A stretch of DNA of 5,472 nucleotides, taken from NCBI GenBank assembly GCA_012523535.1, contig JAAYII010000213.1, positions 1 to 5,472 of the forward strand, in the 5' to 3' direction. The notes under the pieces are model-generated. The model made no database searches and had not been told where the DNA came from. It was given only the letters and a program-made list of their open reading frames with translations. This DNA is from Peptococcaceae bacterium (GTDB lineage: Bacteria > Bacillota > Desulfitobacteriia > Desulfitobacteriales > Syntrophobotulaceae). Shown piece after piece: positions 1 through 5,472 of the stretch (its first letter is position 1; each line of letters begins with the position of its first letter). Position numbers and translations under genes: made by a program.

Positions 1-957
1 ATTGACGTTTTGAAAACTAAGGCGAGCATGTTGCGGCAAACTGTCAGTTACAACGGCATAACCATGGTTTTGGCTGGTTATAAAGACCTTGCCGCTGCTC
101 AGTTCCTTTACCGGCTGATTGGCTCCCCTATGCCCGTATTTTAGTTTCGCGGTTTCTGCTCCCTGGGAGAGAGCCAGCAACTGATGGCCCAAACAAATCC
201 CAAATATCGGAATCCTGGCTTTGGCCAGTTCGGTTAATTCGTTAATTATTGTCCTATTATCCGCGGGATCACCGGGGCCGTTGGAAAGAACAATTCCCTG
301 CGGGGCCAAACTGAGAATAGTGGCTGCCGTTGTCTCCGCCGGAACAACAACCAGTTCGCAGCCGCGCTTCACAAGTTCCCGGCAAATATTCTCCTTGGCT
401 CCGAAATCCCATAAAAGCACCCTGGGTTCTCCCGCTTTTCCCGGGAAAACCGTTATCTCTTTTCTACTTACAGTTGGTACGGCCTTTGTAATTCGGTAGT
501 TTTTTATTTCAACGATTTCTTGATCCAACTCATTTAAGGTGGGGGTAATCTTGGCATTCATTACCCCGACCTCCCGGATGATTTTGGTAAGCTCCCGAGT
601 ATCAATCCCATAAACTCCAATAATATTGTGCCTCTTTAAAAATGTGTCAAGCTCACCTTCCGAACGGAAATTGGATGGAACTTGACACCATTCGCGAACC
701 ACATAAGCATTTAAATGAGGATAAGAACTTTCAAAATCAGAGGGAATGACACCATAGTTGCCTATTAACGGGAAGGTCTGGATTACTATTTGCCCATAAT
801 AGCTCGGATCGGTCAAAGTCTCCAGATAACCGGTCATCCCGGTAGTAAAAACCAGCTCTCCTATTACCTCCCCGTTTGCACCAAAAGATTTCCCCGTAAA
901 AACCCGACCATTTTCCAGTATAAGATAAACGGTTTGTTCCTTGACCCCTGCTTCCAT
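1..957 (-). CDS. carA: Carbamoyl-phosphate synthetase small (glutaminase) subunit, C-terminus cut by window edge
   Basis: This subunit hydrolyses glutamine and passes ammonia to the large subunit CarB, which makes carbamoyl phosphate for pyrimidine and arginine synthesis in the cytoplasm. 319 codons are visible without a stop, of a family length of roughly 360-380. The N-terminal small-chain domain fills about residues 1-150, with GMTGY at 40-44, DPSYYGQIV near 50 and GVYGIDTREL near 137-146. A class I glutamine amidotransferase domain starts near residue 180 (VLLWDFGAKENI). It shows SNGPGDP at 225-231, the nucleophile elbow GICLGHQ at 253-259 with catalytic Cys255, then YGHRGAN at 274-280 and TSQNHGY at 294-300. 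The catalytic His and Glu near the C-terminus lie beyond the edge. The ATG is supported by AGGAGG at 972-967, nine bases upstream. It lies 31 bases after the regulator gene with no terminator between them, so it is probably the third gene of the glnA operon, with carB likely next. Placement with nitrogen rather than pyr genes suggests control by nitrogen supply. Confidence 0.96.
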   Translation of the reverse strand, partial: MEAGVKEQTVYLILENGRVFTGKSFGANGEVIGELVFTTGMTGYLETLTDPSYYGQIVIQTFPLIGNYGVIPSDFESSYPHLNAYVVREWCQVPSNFRSEGELDTFLKRHNIIGVYGIDTRELTKIIREVGVMNAKITPTLNELDQEIVEIKNYRITKAVPTVSRKEITVFPGKAGEPRVLLWDFGAKENICRELVKRGCELVVVPAETTAATILSLAPQGIVLSNGPGDPADNRTIINELTELAKARIPIFGICLGHQLLALSQGAETAKLKYGHRGANQPVKELSSGKVFITSQNHGYAVVTDSLPQHARLSFQNVN

Positions 958-988
958 TCTTTCATCCCTCCTGCTGTTGCCATTTTGT

Positions 989-1576
989 CTAATATTCATA
1001 AGTATTAAGAATCCCTTCGGCTACTTCCCGCTTGCTGATCCTTCTATCCATGGCCTGTTTCTCAATATACCGGTGGGCTTGCGGTTCCGTAAATTTCAAG
1101 TGCTGGATCAGAACGCATTTAGCCCTGTCCACCAACCGTATATCCTCAATTTTTTTCTGCAATTGGATGTTCTCATGCTTGAGCCCCAGAAGTCTTCTCC
1201 TGGTTGCATTCATTAATTTTATGGCTTGAGAGAGCATTTGACGGTTTAGGGGTTTGGGCAGTACAATAACTCCATAATCTTCAACCTTGGCGGAAACATC
1301 GTCCGCCAATTCCGATTTAACTATCAGGATCACCCCGGCTAGGGAATTATTAGTCACCATTAAAGATAATTCTTCCCCGGACTCATCTCCCAGTGGTGCA
1401 TTGATGACGACTAATTGGAAATCGTTATCATTTAAAAGTCGACGGGCTTCACTGCCACTTTTGGCAGTAGTAATTTTGGAAAATTCATGTTCCTTCAAAA
1501 ACTGGGCCAAAAAATCTTTTCCCTTTTCCGAACCGGAGACAATTAATACATTGTCGCCCATAACACTGTCGTCCAT
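989..1576 (-). CDS. ANTAR-domain RNA-binding antiterminator with a degenerate receiver domain
   Basis: A 195-residue protein. Residues about 8-122 have the shape of a response-regulator receiver, about 123-146 form a basic coiled-coil linker, and about 147-191 are an ANTAR domain (LVDRAKCVLIQ, then KQAMDRRISKREVAEGIL). ANTAR proteins bind hairpins with six-base loops in nascent RNA and prevent transcription termination. The receiver looks unable to accept phosphate. The usual acidic pair after beta-1 is replaced by Ser14-Gly15-Ser16, the phosphoacceptor Asp by Asn59 (VVINAPLG), and the switch Thr/Ser by Val86. Only the Lys108-Pro pair remains. Signal input is therefore probably a ligand or protein partner. 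The gene sits 33 bases after glnA and 31 before carA. A related arrangement, glnA followed by an ANTAR gene (nitR), is known in Clostridium saccharobutylicum. Its likely targets are the hexaloop leaders of glnA and glnN in this window. The ANTAR family call is firm; the targets are inference. Confidence 0.95.
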   Translation of the reverse strand: MDDSVMGDNVLIVSGSEKGKDFLAQFLKEHEFSKITTAKSGSEARRLLNDNDFQLVVINAPLGDESGEELSLMVTNNSLAGVILIVKSELADDVSAKVEDYGVIVLPKPLNRQMLSQAIKLMNATRRRLLGLKHENIQLQKKIEDIRLVDRAKCVLIQHLKFTEPQAHRYIEKQAMDRRISKREVAEGILNTYEY

Positions 1577-1583
1577 GACACCA

Positions 1584-1591
1584 CCACCTTT
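1584..1591 (-). promoter_or_regulatory. Ribosome binding site that sets the ANTAR gene start
   Basis: AAAGGTGG lies seven bases before the ATG at 1576-1574. This favours that start over the upstream in-frame TTG at 1603, which would add nine residues (MWVVKGGGV) that are not receiver-like, and over the ATG at 1561, which has no Shine-Dalgarno sequence. Confidence 0.75.
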
Positions 1592-1609
1592 CACAACCCA
1601 CAATCGAAT

Positions 1610-2929
1610 CTATACGTAGGGGAAATAGACCTCCCTTTCAAACTGATCTTTGTCTTTCGCCTGCTTGTAACGATCCCATTCCGCTTGCTTAATATTGAGG
1701 AACTTATCTATGGTTTTCTGGGGTAAAACGGTTTGAATAAAACTGCTGCTCCGGGCCAACTCAATCGCCCGGCCTAAATTTTCCGGAATCGGCTCGAGCT
1801 CAGCAAGCTTTTCGGCGTCAACTTCATAAATATTTTCATCTATGGCCGGCATAAGGGGTAAATGCTTGCTTATTCCTTCCAAACCGGCTTGAATAACCAG
1901 GGCAAAAGCCAGATAAGGATTACAAGAAGGATCGGGGGAACGTAACTCCATACGGCGGTAATCTTCATCAGCAGCGGGAATTCTGATCAGTTGGGAACGA
2001 TTTTGGTGCGACCAAGTAATATATTTGGGGGCTTCAAATTTCCCAAAGCGGGCATAAGAATTGGTCAAAGGATTTAAGAAAACAGTGATTTCTGGAATCC
2101 TGGCCATAATACCGGCCATTAATTCCCCGGGGAGTTCTCCATGTTGCTGATGGCGATTATTAAAGACATTTTGTCCATTTTTAAATAAGGAAAGATTGAT
2201 ATGCAAGCCGCTGCCGTTTTTTTGCGGCAAAGGTTTCGGCATAAAGGAAGCATGCAAACCATTGCGGGCGGCGATTGTTTTGACCACCGATTTGAATGTA
2301 ATTAAATTATCTGCAGCCGTTAAGGCGTCGCTGTATTGAAAGACTATCTCATTTTGGCCTGGTCCCTGCTCGTGATGAGAACTTTCCGGCTTAATTCCCA
2401 TCTCTTCCAGGGTAAGACAAATTTCCCTGCGGACATTTTCCCCTTTGTCTAAAGGAGCAATATCGCAATAACCGCCAAAATCATGGGGCAAAGCGGTGGG
2501 CATACCTTTATCATCCAATTGAAACAAATAGAACTCGCATTCGGAACCGATCTTGAAAGTAAAGCCCAAATCCGAAGCCTTTTGCACCGTTTTCCTTAGA
2601 ATATGGCGCCCATCCCCTTCAAAGGGAGTGCCGTCAGGATGGAAAATGTCACAAAAGAAACGCACAACGCGTCCATGGCTGGGACGCCAAGGAAGCACAG
2701 ACAGAGTCACAGGGTCCGGTCTTAGAAATAAATCCGATTCCTCAACGTTCATAAAACCGCTTACCGCCGAAGCGTCAAAGGAAATGCCGTATTGAAAAGC
2801 CCTGGGCAATTCGTCAGGCATGATGGAAATATTTTTTTGGATCCCAAAAATGTCGCAAAAAGCCAGCCGGATAAATTTGACGTCATTTTCCTTAATAAAT
2901 TCCAGCACCTCAGCCATAGTAGGATTCAT
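1610..2929 (-). CDS. glnA: Type I glutamine synthetase, divergent clostridial-type subgroup
   Basis: Makes glutamine from glutamate, ammonia and ATP in the cytoplasm; type I enzymes are dodecamers. At 439 residues the length matches GSI-alpha enzymes such as B. subtilis GlnA (about 444). The beta-grasp domain covers roughly 15-100 and the catalytic domain 105-439. Metal and substrate residues are visible: SECEF with Glu130 and Glu132, SSHHEQGPGQNEI with Glu187 and Glu194, NGSGLH with His243, flap Glu299, NRSQLIRIPA at 310-319 and RMELRSPDPSCNPYLAF at 326-342. No NLYDLP adenylylation motif is present. Oddities against GSI-alpha, aligned from memory: DGSSI becomes DASAV at 52-56, the position of B. 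subtilis feedback residue Arg62 is Asn61, and the NSYKRLVPGYEAP flap is one residue shorter (NSYARFGKFEAP, 290-301). The start is supported by GAGGTG at 2942-2937, seven bases upstream; ATG 2917 is an alternative. First gene of an attenuated operon with the ANTAR regulator and carA. A gamma-glutamyl ligase on another amine is a less likely alternative. Confidence 0.92.
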   Translation of the reverse strand: MNPTMAEVLEFIKENDVKFIRLAFCDIFGIQKNISIMPDELPRAFQYGISFDASAVSGFMNVEESDLFLRPDPVTLSVLPWRPSHGRVVRFFCDIFHPDGTPFEGDGRHILRKTVQKASDLGFTFKIGSECEFYLFQLDDKGMPTALPHDFGGYCDIAPLDKGENVRREICLTLEEMGIKPESSHHEQGPGQNEIVFQYSDALTAADNLITFKSVVKTIAARNGLHASFMPKPLPQKNGSGLHINLSLFKNGQNVFNNRHQQHGELPGELMAGIMARIPEITVFLNPLTNSYARFGKFEAPKYITWSHQNRSQLIRIPAADEDYRRMELRSPDPSCNPYLAFALVIQAGLEGISKHLPLMPAIDENIYEVDAEKLAELEPIPENLGRAIELARSSSFIQTVLPQKTIDKFLNIKQAEWDRYKQAKDKDQFEREVYFPYV

Positions 2930-3126
2930 AAATTTTCACCTCTTCCTTCAGAATCTATCTTTATTCTCCACCAAAGCAATCTTTATTCCACACCAAACGG
3001 AATTTATTAATTACTGGTATTAAATTGTTAATAAGGTTTTCAGTATTAGAAATAACACCTAAAATTTTTGATTAAACATGTTCCATATACTTTCCAATAA
3101 TATTGCAAAATTCCTCCATAAGATAT
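2930..3126 (-). other. Distal part of the long glnA leader, no gene seen
   Basis: About 200 AT-rich bases lie between the leader terminator and the glnA start. The stretch holds the glnA ribosome binding site (2942-2937), an imperfect 22-base-period direct repeat (2957-2997), and a 15-codon ATG frame (3119-3072) without a Shine-Dalgarno sequence. No protein gene or second strong promoter is recognisable. The predicted leader is about 270 bases in total, long for a Firmicute enzyme gene and typical of an attenuated one. Confidence 0.5.
2957..2997 (-). repeat. Two-copy imperfect direct repeat in the glnA leader
   Basis: Two 19-base units at 2957-2975 and 2979-2997 differ at two positions. On the plus strand they share ATCTTTATTC followed by CACCAAA after a short variable part. 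The repeat period is 22 bases, about two DNA helical turns. They lie about 28-68 bases upstream of the glnA start codon. Role unknown; either a protein-binding site or a chance duplication. Confidence 0.55.
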
Positions 3127-3175
3127 AAAAAATGTTCACCAAACAACCCGTCCTGATGCAGGTTTCTTGATGAAC
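3127..3175 (-). terminator. Leader attenuator of the glnA operon
   Basis: Read on the minus strand, bases 3175-3161 pair with 3148-3134: 14 of 15 positions pair, two of them as G-U wobbles, with one A-G mismatch at 3165/3144. The intervening 12 bases form the loop. Six consecutive T residues (3132-3127) follow almost directly, as in intrinsic terminators. It begins about 28 bases after the predicted transcription start and more than 190 bases before glnA, so it can only act as an attenuator. Its first four stem bases (3175-3172) are also the 3' arm of the hexaloop hairpin, making the two folds mutually exclusive. Confidence 0.8.
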
Positions 3176-3185
3176 GCCATTGTTC
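3172..3185 (-). promoter_or_regulatory. ANTAR-type hexaloop hairpin (antiterminator) of the glnA leader
   Basis: GAAC (3185-3182) pairs with GTTC (3175-3172) around the six-base loop AATGGC (3181-3176). A at loop position 1 and G at position 4 match the conserved bases known for ANTAR RNA targets. The 3' arm is shared with the base of the terminator stem. Just upstream, 3199-3188 could form a second hexaloop stem (GCA, loop AAATAG, TGC), but with only three pairs and no G at position 4, so the usual two-hairpin motif is only partly evident. The stem is short; binding by the operon's own ANTAR protein is inferred. Confidence 0.7.
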
Positions 3186-3209
3186 TAGCACTATTTTGCA
3201 GTTGACTAT

Positions 3210-3239
3210 ATTATAGGTAACGCTTTTAATTTATGTCAA
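3210..3239 (-). promoter_or_regulatory. Sigma-A promoter of the glnA operon
   Basis: Minus strand TTGACA (3239-3234) and TATAAT (3215-3210), both exact consensus, with an 18-base spacer. The predicted start is an A near 3203. An unusually strong core promoter fits control after initiation, by the attenuator that follows. Confidence 0.87.
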
Positions 3240-3254
3240 TCAATTACCCAAATC

Positions 3255-3265
3255 TATACTGTATA
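3255..3265. promoter_or_regulatory. Dyad midway between the divergent promoters, possible operator
   Basis: TATACTGTATA is a perfect 5+1+5 inverted repeat centred at 3260. The two -35 boxes end at 3239 and begin at 3282, so the midpoint is 3260.5. The dyad is thus about 57 bases from each predicted start. The position suits a shared activator or repressor, but AT-rich dyads of this length can arise by chance and no known box is recognised. Confidence 0.4.
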
Positions 3266-3281
3266 CATACTTTTCACCATA

Positions 3282-3310
3282 TTGACACATCCCGGGGCAA
3301 AACATATAAT
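3282..3310 (+). promoter_or_regulatory. Sigma-A promoter of the type III glutamine synthetase gene
   Basis: TTGACA (3282-3287) and TATAAT (3305-3310), both exact consensus, are separated by 17 bases. Transcription should start near 3316-3318, giving a leader of about 79 bases. The spacer contains the GC-rich run CCCGGGG, unlike the AT-rich surroundings. Confidence 0.9.
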
Positions 3311-3323
3311 AAGTCAAGAACAA

Positions 3324-3339
3324 ACAGCAAAGGCGCTGT
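3324..3339 (+). promoter_or_regulatory. ANTAR-type hexaloop hairpin (antiterminator) of the glnN leader
   Basis: ACAGC (3324-3328) pairs with GCTGT (3335-3339), five perfect pairs, around the loop AAAGGC (3329-3334). The loop has A1 and G4 and differs from the glnA leader loop at one base only. The loop and the whole 3' arm are also part of the 5' arm of the terminator, so the two structures exclude each other. It starts only about seven bases after the predicted transcription start, leaving no room for a second upstream hairpin. Confidence 0.72.
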
Positions 3340-3368
3340 AGGTTATACCTACGGCGCCTTTCTTGTTT
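3329..3368 (+). terminator. Leader attenuator of the glnN gene
   Basis: Bases 3329-3343 pair with 3347-3361: 15 pairs including one U-G wobble (3337/3353), around a three-base loop. The arms include GGCGC and GCGCC. The stem runs into an interrupted T tract, TTTCTTGTTT (3359-3368). It lies between the promoter and the glnN ribosome binding site, so it should stop glnN transcription when formed. The T tract is weaker than in the glnA leader, but the stem is more stable. Confidence 0.8.
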
Positions 3369-3395
3369 AAGTTTAGAAACGGGAGGAGAGCCAAT

Positions 3396-5472
3396 ATGAA
3401 CTGTAAGTCTAGTATATTTGGCAGTATGGTCTTTAATGACCGAGTCATGAAAGAGCGCCTGCCGAAAGATATTTACAAAGCATTTAAAAAGTGTATCGAA
3501 AATGATCAACCGTTGGATCGAAACATTGCAGACGTAATCGCCAACGCCATGAAAGATTGGGCGATTGAAAAAGGTGCCACCCACTTTACTCACTGGTTTC
3601 AACCGATGACCGGCATTACCGCCGAAAAACATGAAAGTTTTATTTCTCCCACTCCCGAAGGAAATGCCATTATGGAGTTTTCCGGTAAAGAACTGATTAA
3701 AGGGGAGCCGGATGCGTCCAGTTTTCCGTCGGGAGGCTTAAGAGCTACCTTTGAAGCCAGGGGTTATACCGCATGGGACCCGACTTCCTATGCCTTTATT
3801 AAAGACGGCACTCTCTGTATTCCAACCGCTTTTTGTTCCTACAGCGGAGAGGCCTTGGACAAAAAAACCCCCTTGCTGCGTTCCATGGAAGCAATCAATC
3901 GCCAAGCCTTGCGGATTTTGAGACTTTTCGGTCATACCGATGTTACCAAGGTCATTACCACGGTAGGGCCTGAACAGGAGTATTTCCTGGTTAACAAAGA
4001 ACTGGCGGACAAACGCAAAGACCTTCTCTATTGCGGCCGTACTCTATTAGGGGCCAAACCGCCCAAAGGGCAGGAACTGGAAGATCATTACTTCGTGGCC
4101 ATAAAACCCCGGATATCCGCCTATATGAAGGAGCTGGACGAAGAGCTATGGAAATTGGGTATCTCCGCCAAAACCCGACATAATGAGGTAGCTCCCGCCC
4201 AGCATGAGTTAGCCCCTATATATAATACCACCAATATCGCCGCCGATCATAACCAATTAATCATGGAAATGATGAAAAAAATCGCCGAAAAACATGGTTT
4301 AACTTGCCTGCTGCACGAAAAACCTTTTGCCGGTATTAATGGCAGCGGTAAACACATCAACTGGTCCATTTCCACCAATACCGGCATCAATTTGTTGGAA
4401 CCCGGCGATTCACCCCAGGAAAACGCTCAGTTCTTGTTATTCCTGGTGGCAATAATCAAAGCGGTGGATGAATATCAAGATTTGTTGCGGGTATCCGTGG
4501 CCAGTGCCGGCAATGATCATCGTCTGGGCGCCAATGAAGCACCGCCGGCCATTGTCTCTATCTTTCTCGGTGAAGAGTTAACCAATATTCTGGAAGCTAT
4601 TGAAAACGGAAGTGTCTATGATCAAAAAACTCAGACCGAAATGGAAATCGGCGTTCATGTTCTGCCCCGTTTCCCCAAAGACAACACTGATCGCAACAGA
4701 ACCTCACCCTTTGCCTTTACAGGCAATAAGTTCGAGTTTAGAATGCTGGGATCTGCCTTCTCCATTTCGGGACCCAATATTGTCTTCAATACAATTATTG
4801 CCGAAGAACTGAGCCAGTTTGCCGACATTTTAGAGACCTCAACCAATTTCAATAAAACTTTAAATGAATTGATCAAGAATACCGTAAAAAACCACAAAAG
4901 GATTATCTTTAACGGCAACAACTATTCTGAAGAATGGGTCAAAGAGGCTGAAAAACGAGGCTTGTTAAACCTTAAGTCCACGGTCGATGCCCTGCCTTAT
5001 TTTATTAGTGACAAGAATATTAAACTTTTCACCAAGCATGGAGTTTTTACCGAAACAGAAATTCATTCCAGGTATGAAATTTTAATGGAAAACTATTGCA
5101 AAACAATTAATATTGAAGCTCTGACCATGCTGGAAATGGTAAAGAAAGATATTGTTCCTGCCGTGTGCAACTATATGAAAGATTTATGCGATACGGCAAT
5201 TGCCAAGAAAACCCTGTCCGCAGATTTAAACTGCGAATTGGAAAAAAGTATTGTCTCCAAGTTGTCTTCCCTTTCCGAATCCCTTGTTAAAAAATATAAA
5301 AAACTTGAGGATGATTTATTGCAAGTTAAAAACCAGAACTCGTTGCTCGAGCGCGGCCGGTATTACGGAAATACAATTTTCCCGGCCATGCAAGAATTAC
5401 GGGCGGTTGCTGACGAGATCGAGTTGCTGGTCGGCGAAAAATACTGGCCCTATCCCACTTACGGGCAAATCC
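3396..5472 (+). CDS. glnN: Type III glutamine synthetase, last few residues cut by window edge
   Basis: Makes glutamine from glutamate, ammonia and ATP. Type III enzymes are about 700-730 residues, clearly longer than type I, and form dodecamers of two hexameric rings. 692 codons are open; the end LVGEKYWPYPTYGQI matches the usual extreme C-terminus, so only a few residues are missing. The N-terminal GSIII-specific region (about 1-165) begins IFGSMVFNDRVMKERLPKDIY, typical of the family and support for this ATG. The catalytic core carries VGPEQEYFLV (Glu193, Glu195), RHNEVAPAQHELAP at 261-274, NGSGKHINWS at 315-324 (His320), NDHRLGANEAPPAI at 373-386 and DRNRTSPFAFTGNKFEFRMLGS at 432-453. A helical, charged tail (about 600-680) may form a coiled coil. 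AGGAG at 3384-3388 lies seven bases upstream. Transcribed away from glnA with its own promoter and an ANTAR-type attenuator, suggesting induction under nitrogen limitation. No frameshift seen. Confidence 0.97.
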   Translation, partial: MNCKSSIFGSMVFNDRVMKERLPKDIYKAFKKCIENDQPLDRNIADVIANAMKDWAIEKGATHFTHWFQPMTGITAEKHESFISPTPEGNAIMEFSGKELIKGEPDASSFPSGGLRATFEARGYTAWDPTSYAFIKDGTLCIPTAFCSYSGEALDKKTPLLRSMEAINRQALRILRLFGHTDVTKVITTVGPEQEYFLVNKELADKRKDLLYCGRTLLGAKPPKGQELEDHYFVAIKPRISAYMKELDEELWKLGISAKTRHNEVAPAQHELAPIYNTTNIAADHNQLIMEMMKKIAEKHGLTCLLHEKPFAGINGSGKHINWSISTNTGINLLEPGDSPQENAQFLLFLVAIIKAVDEYQDLLRVSVASAGNDHRLGANEAPPAIVSIFLGEELTNILEAIENGSVYDQKTQTEMEIGVHVLPRFPKDNTDRNRTSPFAFTGNKFEFRMLGSAFSISGPNIVFNTIIAEELSQFADILETSTNFNKTLNELIKNTVKNHKRIIFNGNNYSEEWVKEAEKRGLLNLKSTVDALPYFISDKNIKLFTKHGVFTETEIHSRYEILMENYCKTINIEALTMLEMVKKDIVPAVCNYMKDLCDTAIAKKTLSADLNCELEKSIVSKLSSLSESLVKKYKKLEDDLLQVKNQNSLLERGRYYGNTIFPAMQELRAVADEIELLVGEKYWPYPTYGQI

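Larger units (their letters stand above)
1..3203 (-). other. Predicted glnA-ANTAR-carA transcription unit
   Basis: One sigma-A promoter precedes a long leader and three same-strand genes with gaps of 33 and 31 bases. No terminator-like hairpin or clear internal promoter was seen between the genes. The predicted start is an A at about 3203. The unit leaves the window inside carA. Co-transcription is inferred from spacing. Confidence 0.75.

Noticed and set aside
221..499. Plus-strand open frames opposite carA, the ANTAR gene and glnA (221-499, 790-1619, 2553-3023)
   Set aside because: All lie antisense to genes with strong family motifs, lack ribosome sites and show low-complexity translations; they are shadows.
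1577..1603. Upstream TTG start for the ANTAR protein at 1603
   Set aside because: The extra nine residues do not look like receiver sequence, and the ribosome site AAAGGTGG would lie inside the gene, correctly spaced for the ATG at 1576.
3020..3060. Possible GlnR/TnrA box (TGTTA and TAACA half-sites) in the spacer
   Set aside because: The half-sites do not have the seven-base spacing of the TGTNA-N7-TNACA consensus on either strand.
3072..3119. 15-codon leader-peptide-like frame on the minus strand (MEEFCNIIGKYMEHV)
   Set aside because: The ATG directly follows the terminator T tract with no Shine-Dalgarno sequence upstream, and it has no run of regulatory codons. A good GGAGG lies inside it but without a start at a usable distance.
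3188..3199. Possible first ANTAR hairpin in the glnA leader (GCA, loop AAATAG, TGC)
   Set aside because: Only three base pairs and loop position 4 is U, not G. Recorded in the hairpin entry but not called as a feature.
2930..3395. Sigma-54 type promoter for the nitrogen genes
   Set aside because: No GG/GC -24/-12 pair with correct spacing was found; both genes have consensus sigma-A promoters instead.
3240..3632. 130-residue minus-strand open frame
   Set aside because: It covers the glnN promoter, leader and antisense of the glnN N-terminus. The protein has no recognisable domain and no good ribosome site; it is a shadow of glnN.
3738..4921. Further minus-strand frames within glnN (3738-3935, 4655-4921) and the out-of-frame plus-strand frame 4600-4812
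   Set aside because: They overlap well-conserved glnN catalytic sequence in other frames and show no domain of their own.

Overview
The window reads as chromosomal DNA of an anaerobic Firmicute of the class Clostridia. The evidence is the clostridial-type genes, canonical sigma-A promoters, purine-rich Shine-Dalgarno sites and a moderate base composition. Genus-level placement is not possible from sequence alone. It is a compact nitrogen-assimilation locus built around two different glutamine synthetases transcribed away from each other.

Minus strand, in transcription order from the central spacer: a type I glutamine synthetase (glnA, 2929-1610), an ANTAR-domain RNA-binding regulator with a degenerate receiver domain (1576-989), and the glutaminase subunit of carbamoyl-phosphate synthetase (carA, from 957, running off the left edge). 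Gaps are only 33 and 31 bases, so these look like one operon, probably continuing into carB outside the window. Plus strand: a type III glutamine synthetase (glnN, from 3396), complete except for a few C-terminal residues cut by the right edge.

The 466-base divergent spacer (2930-3395) is the most informative part. Each glutamine synthetase has its own near-perfect sigma-A promoter: TTGACA-18-TATAAT for glnA and TTGACA-17-TATAAT for glnN. The first stretch of each transcript can fold into an intrinsic-terminator-like hairpin. In both leaders the 5' arm of that terminator overlaps a small competing stem-loop with a six-base loop, AAUGGC for glnA and AAAGGC for glnN. These loops carry A at position 1 and G at position 4, the known signature of RNA hairpins recognised by ANTAR antiterminators. 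The ANTAR protein is encoded in the same operon.

The model is that the ANTAR protein stabilises the hexaloop hairpins, prevents termination, and so raises expression of its own operon (glnA, regulator, carA) and of glnN in trans. Its receiver domain lacks the phosphorylation chemistry, so the nitrogen signal is probably not a phosphoryl group. An 11-base dyad lies exactly midway between the two promoters and may be an additional shared operator. The genes are well supported, the promoters and attenuators are strong sequence readings, and the regulatory circuit is inference.
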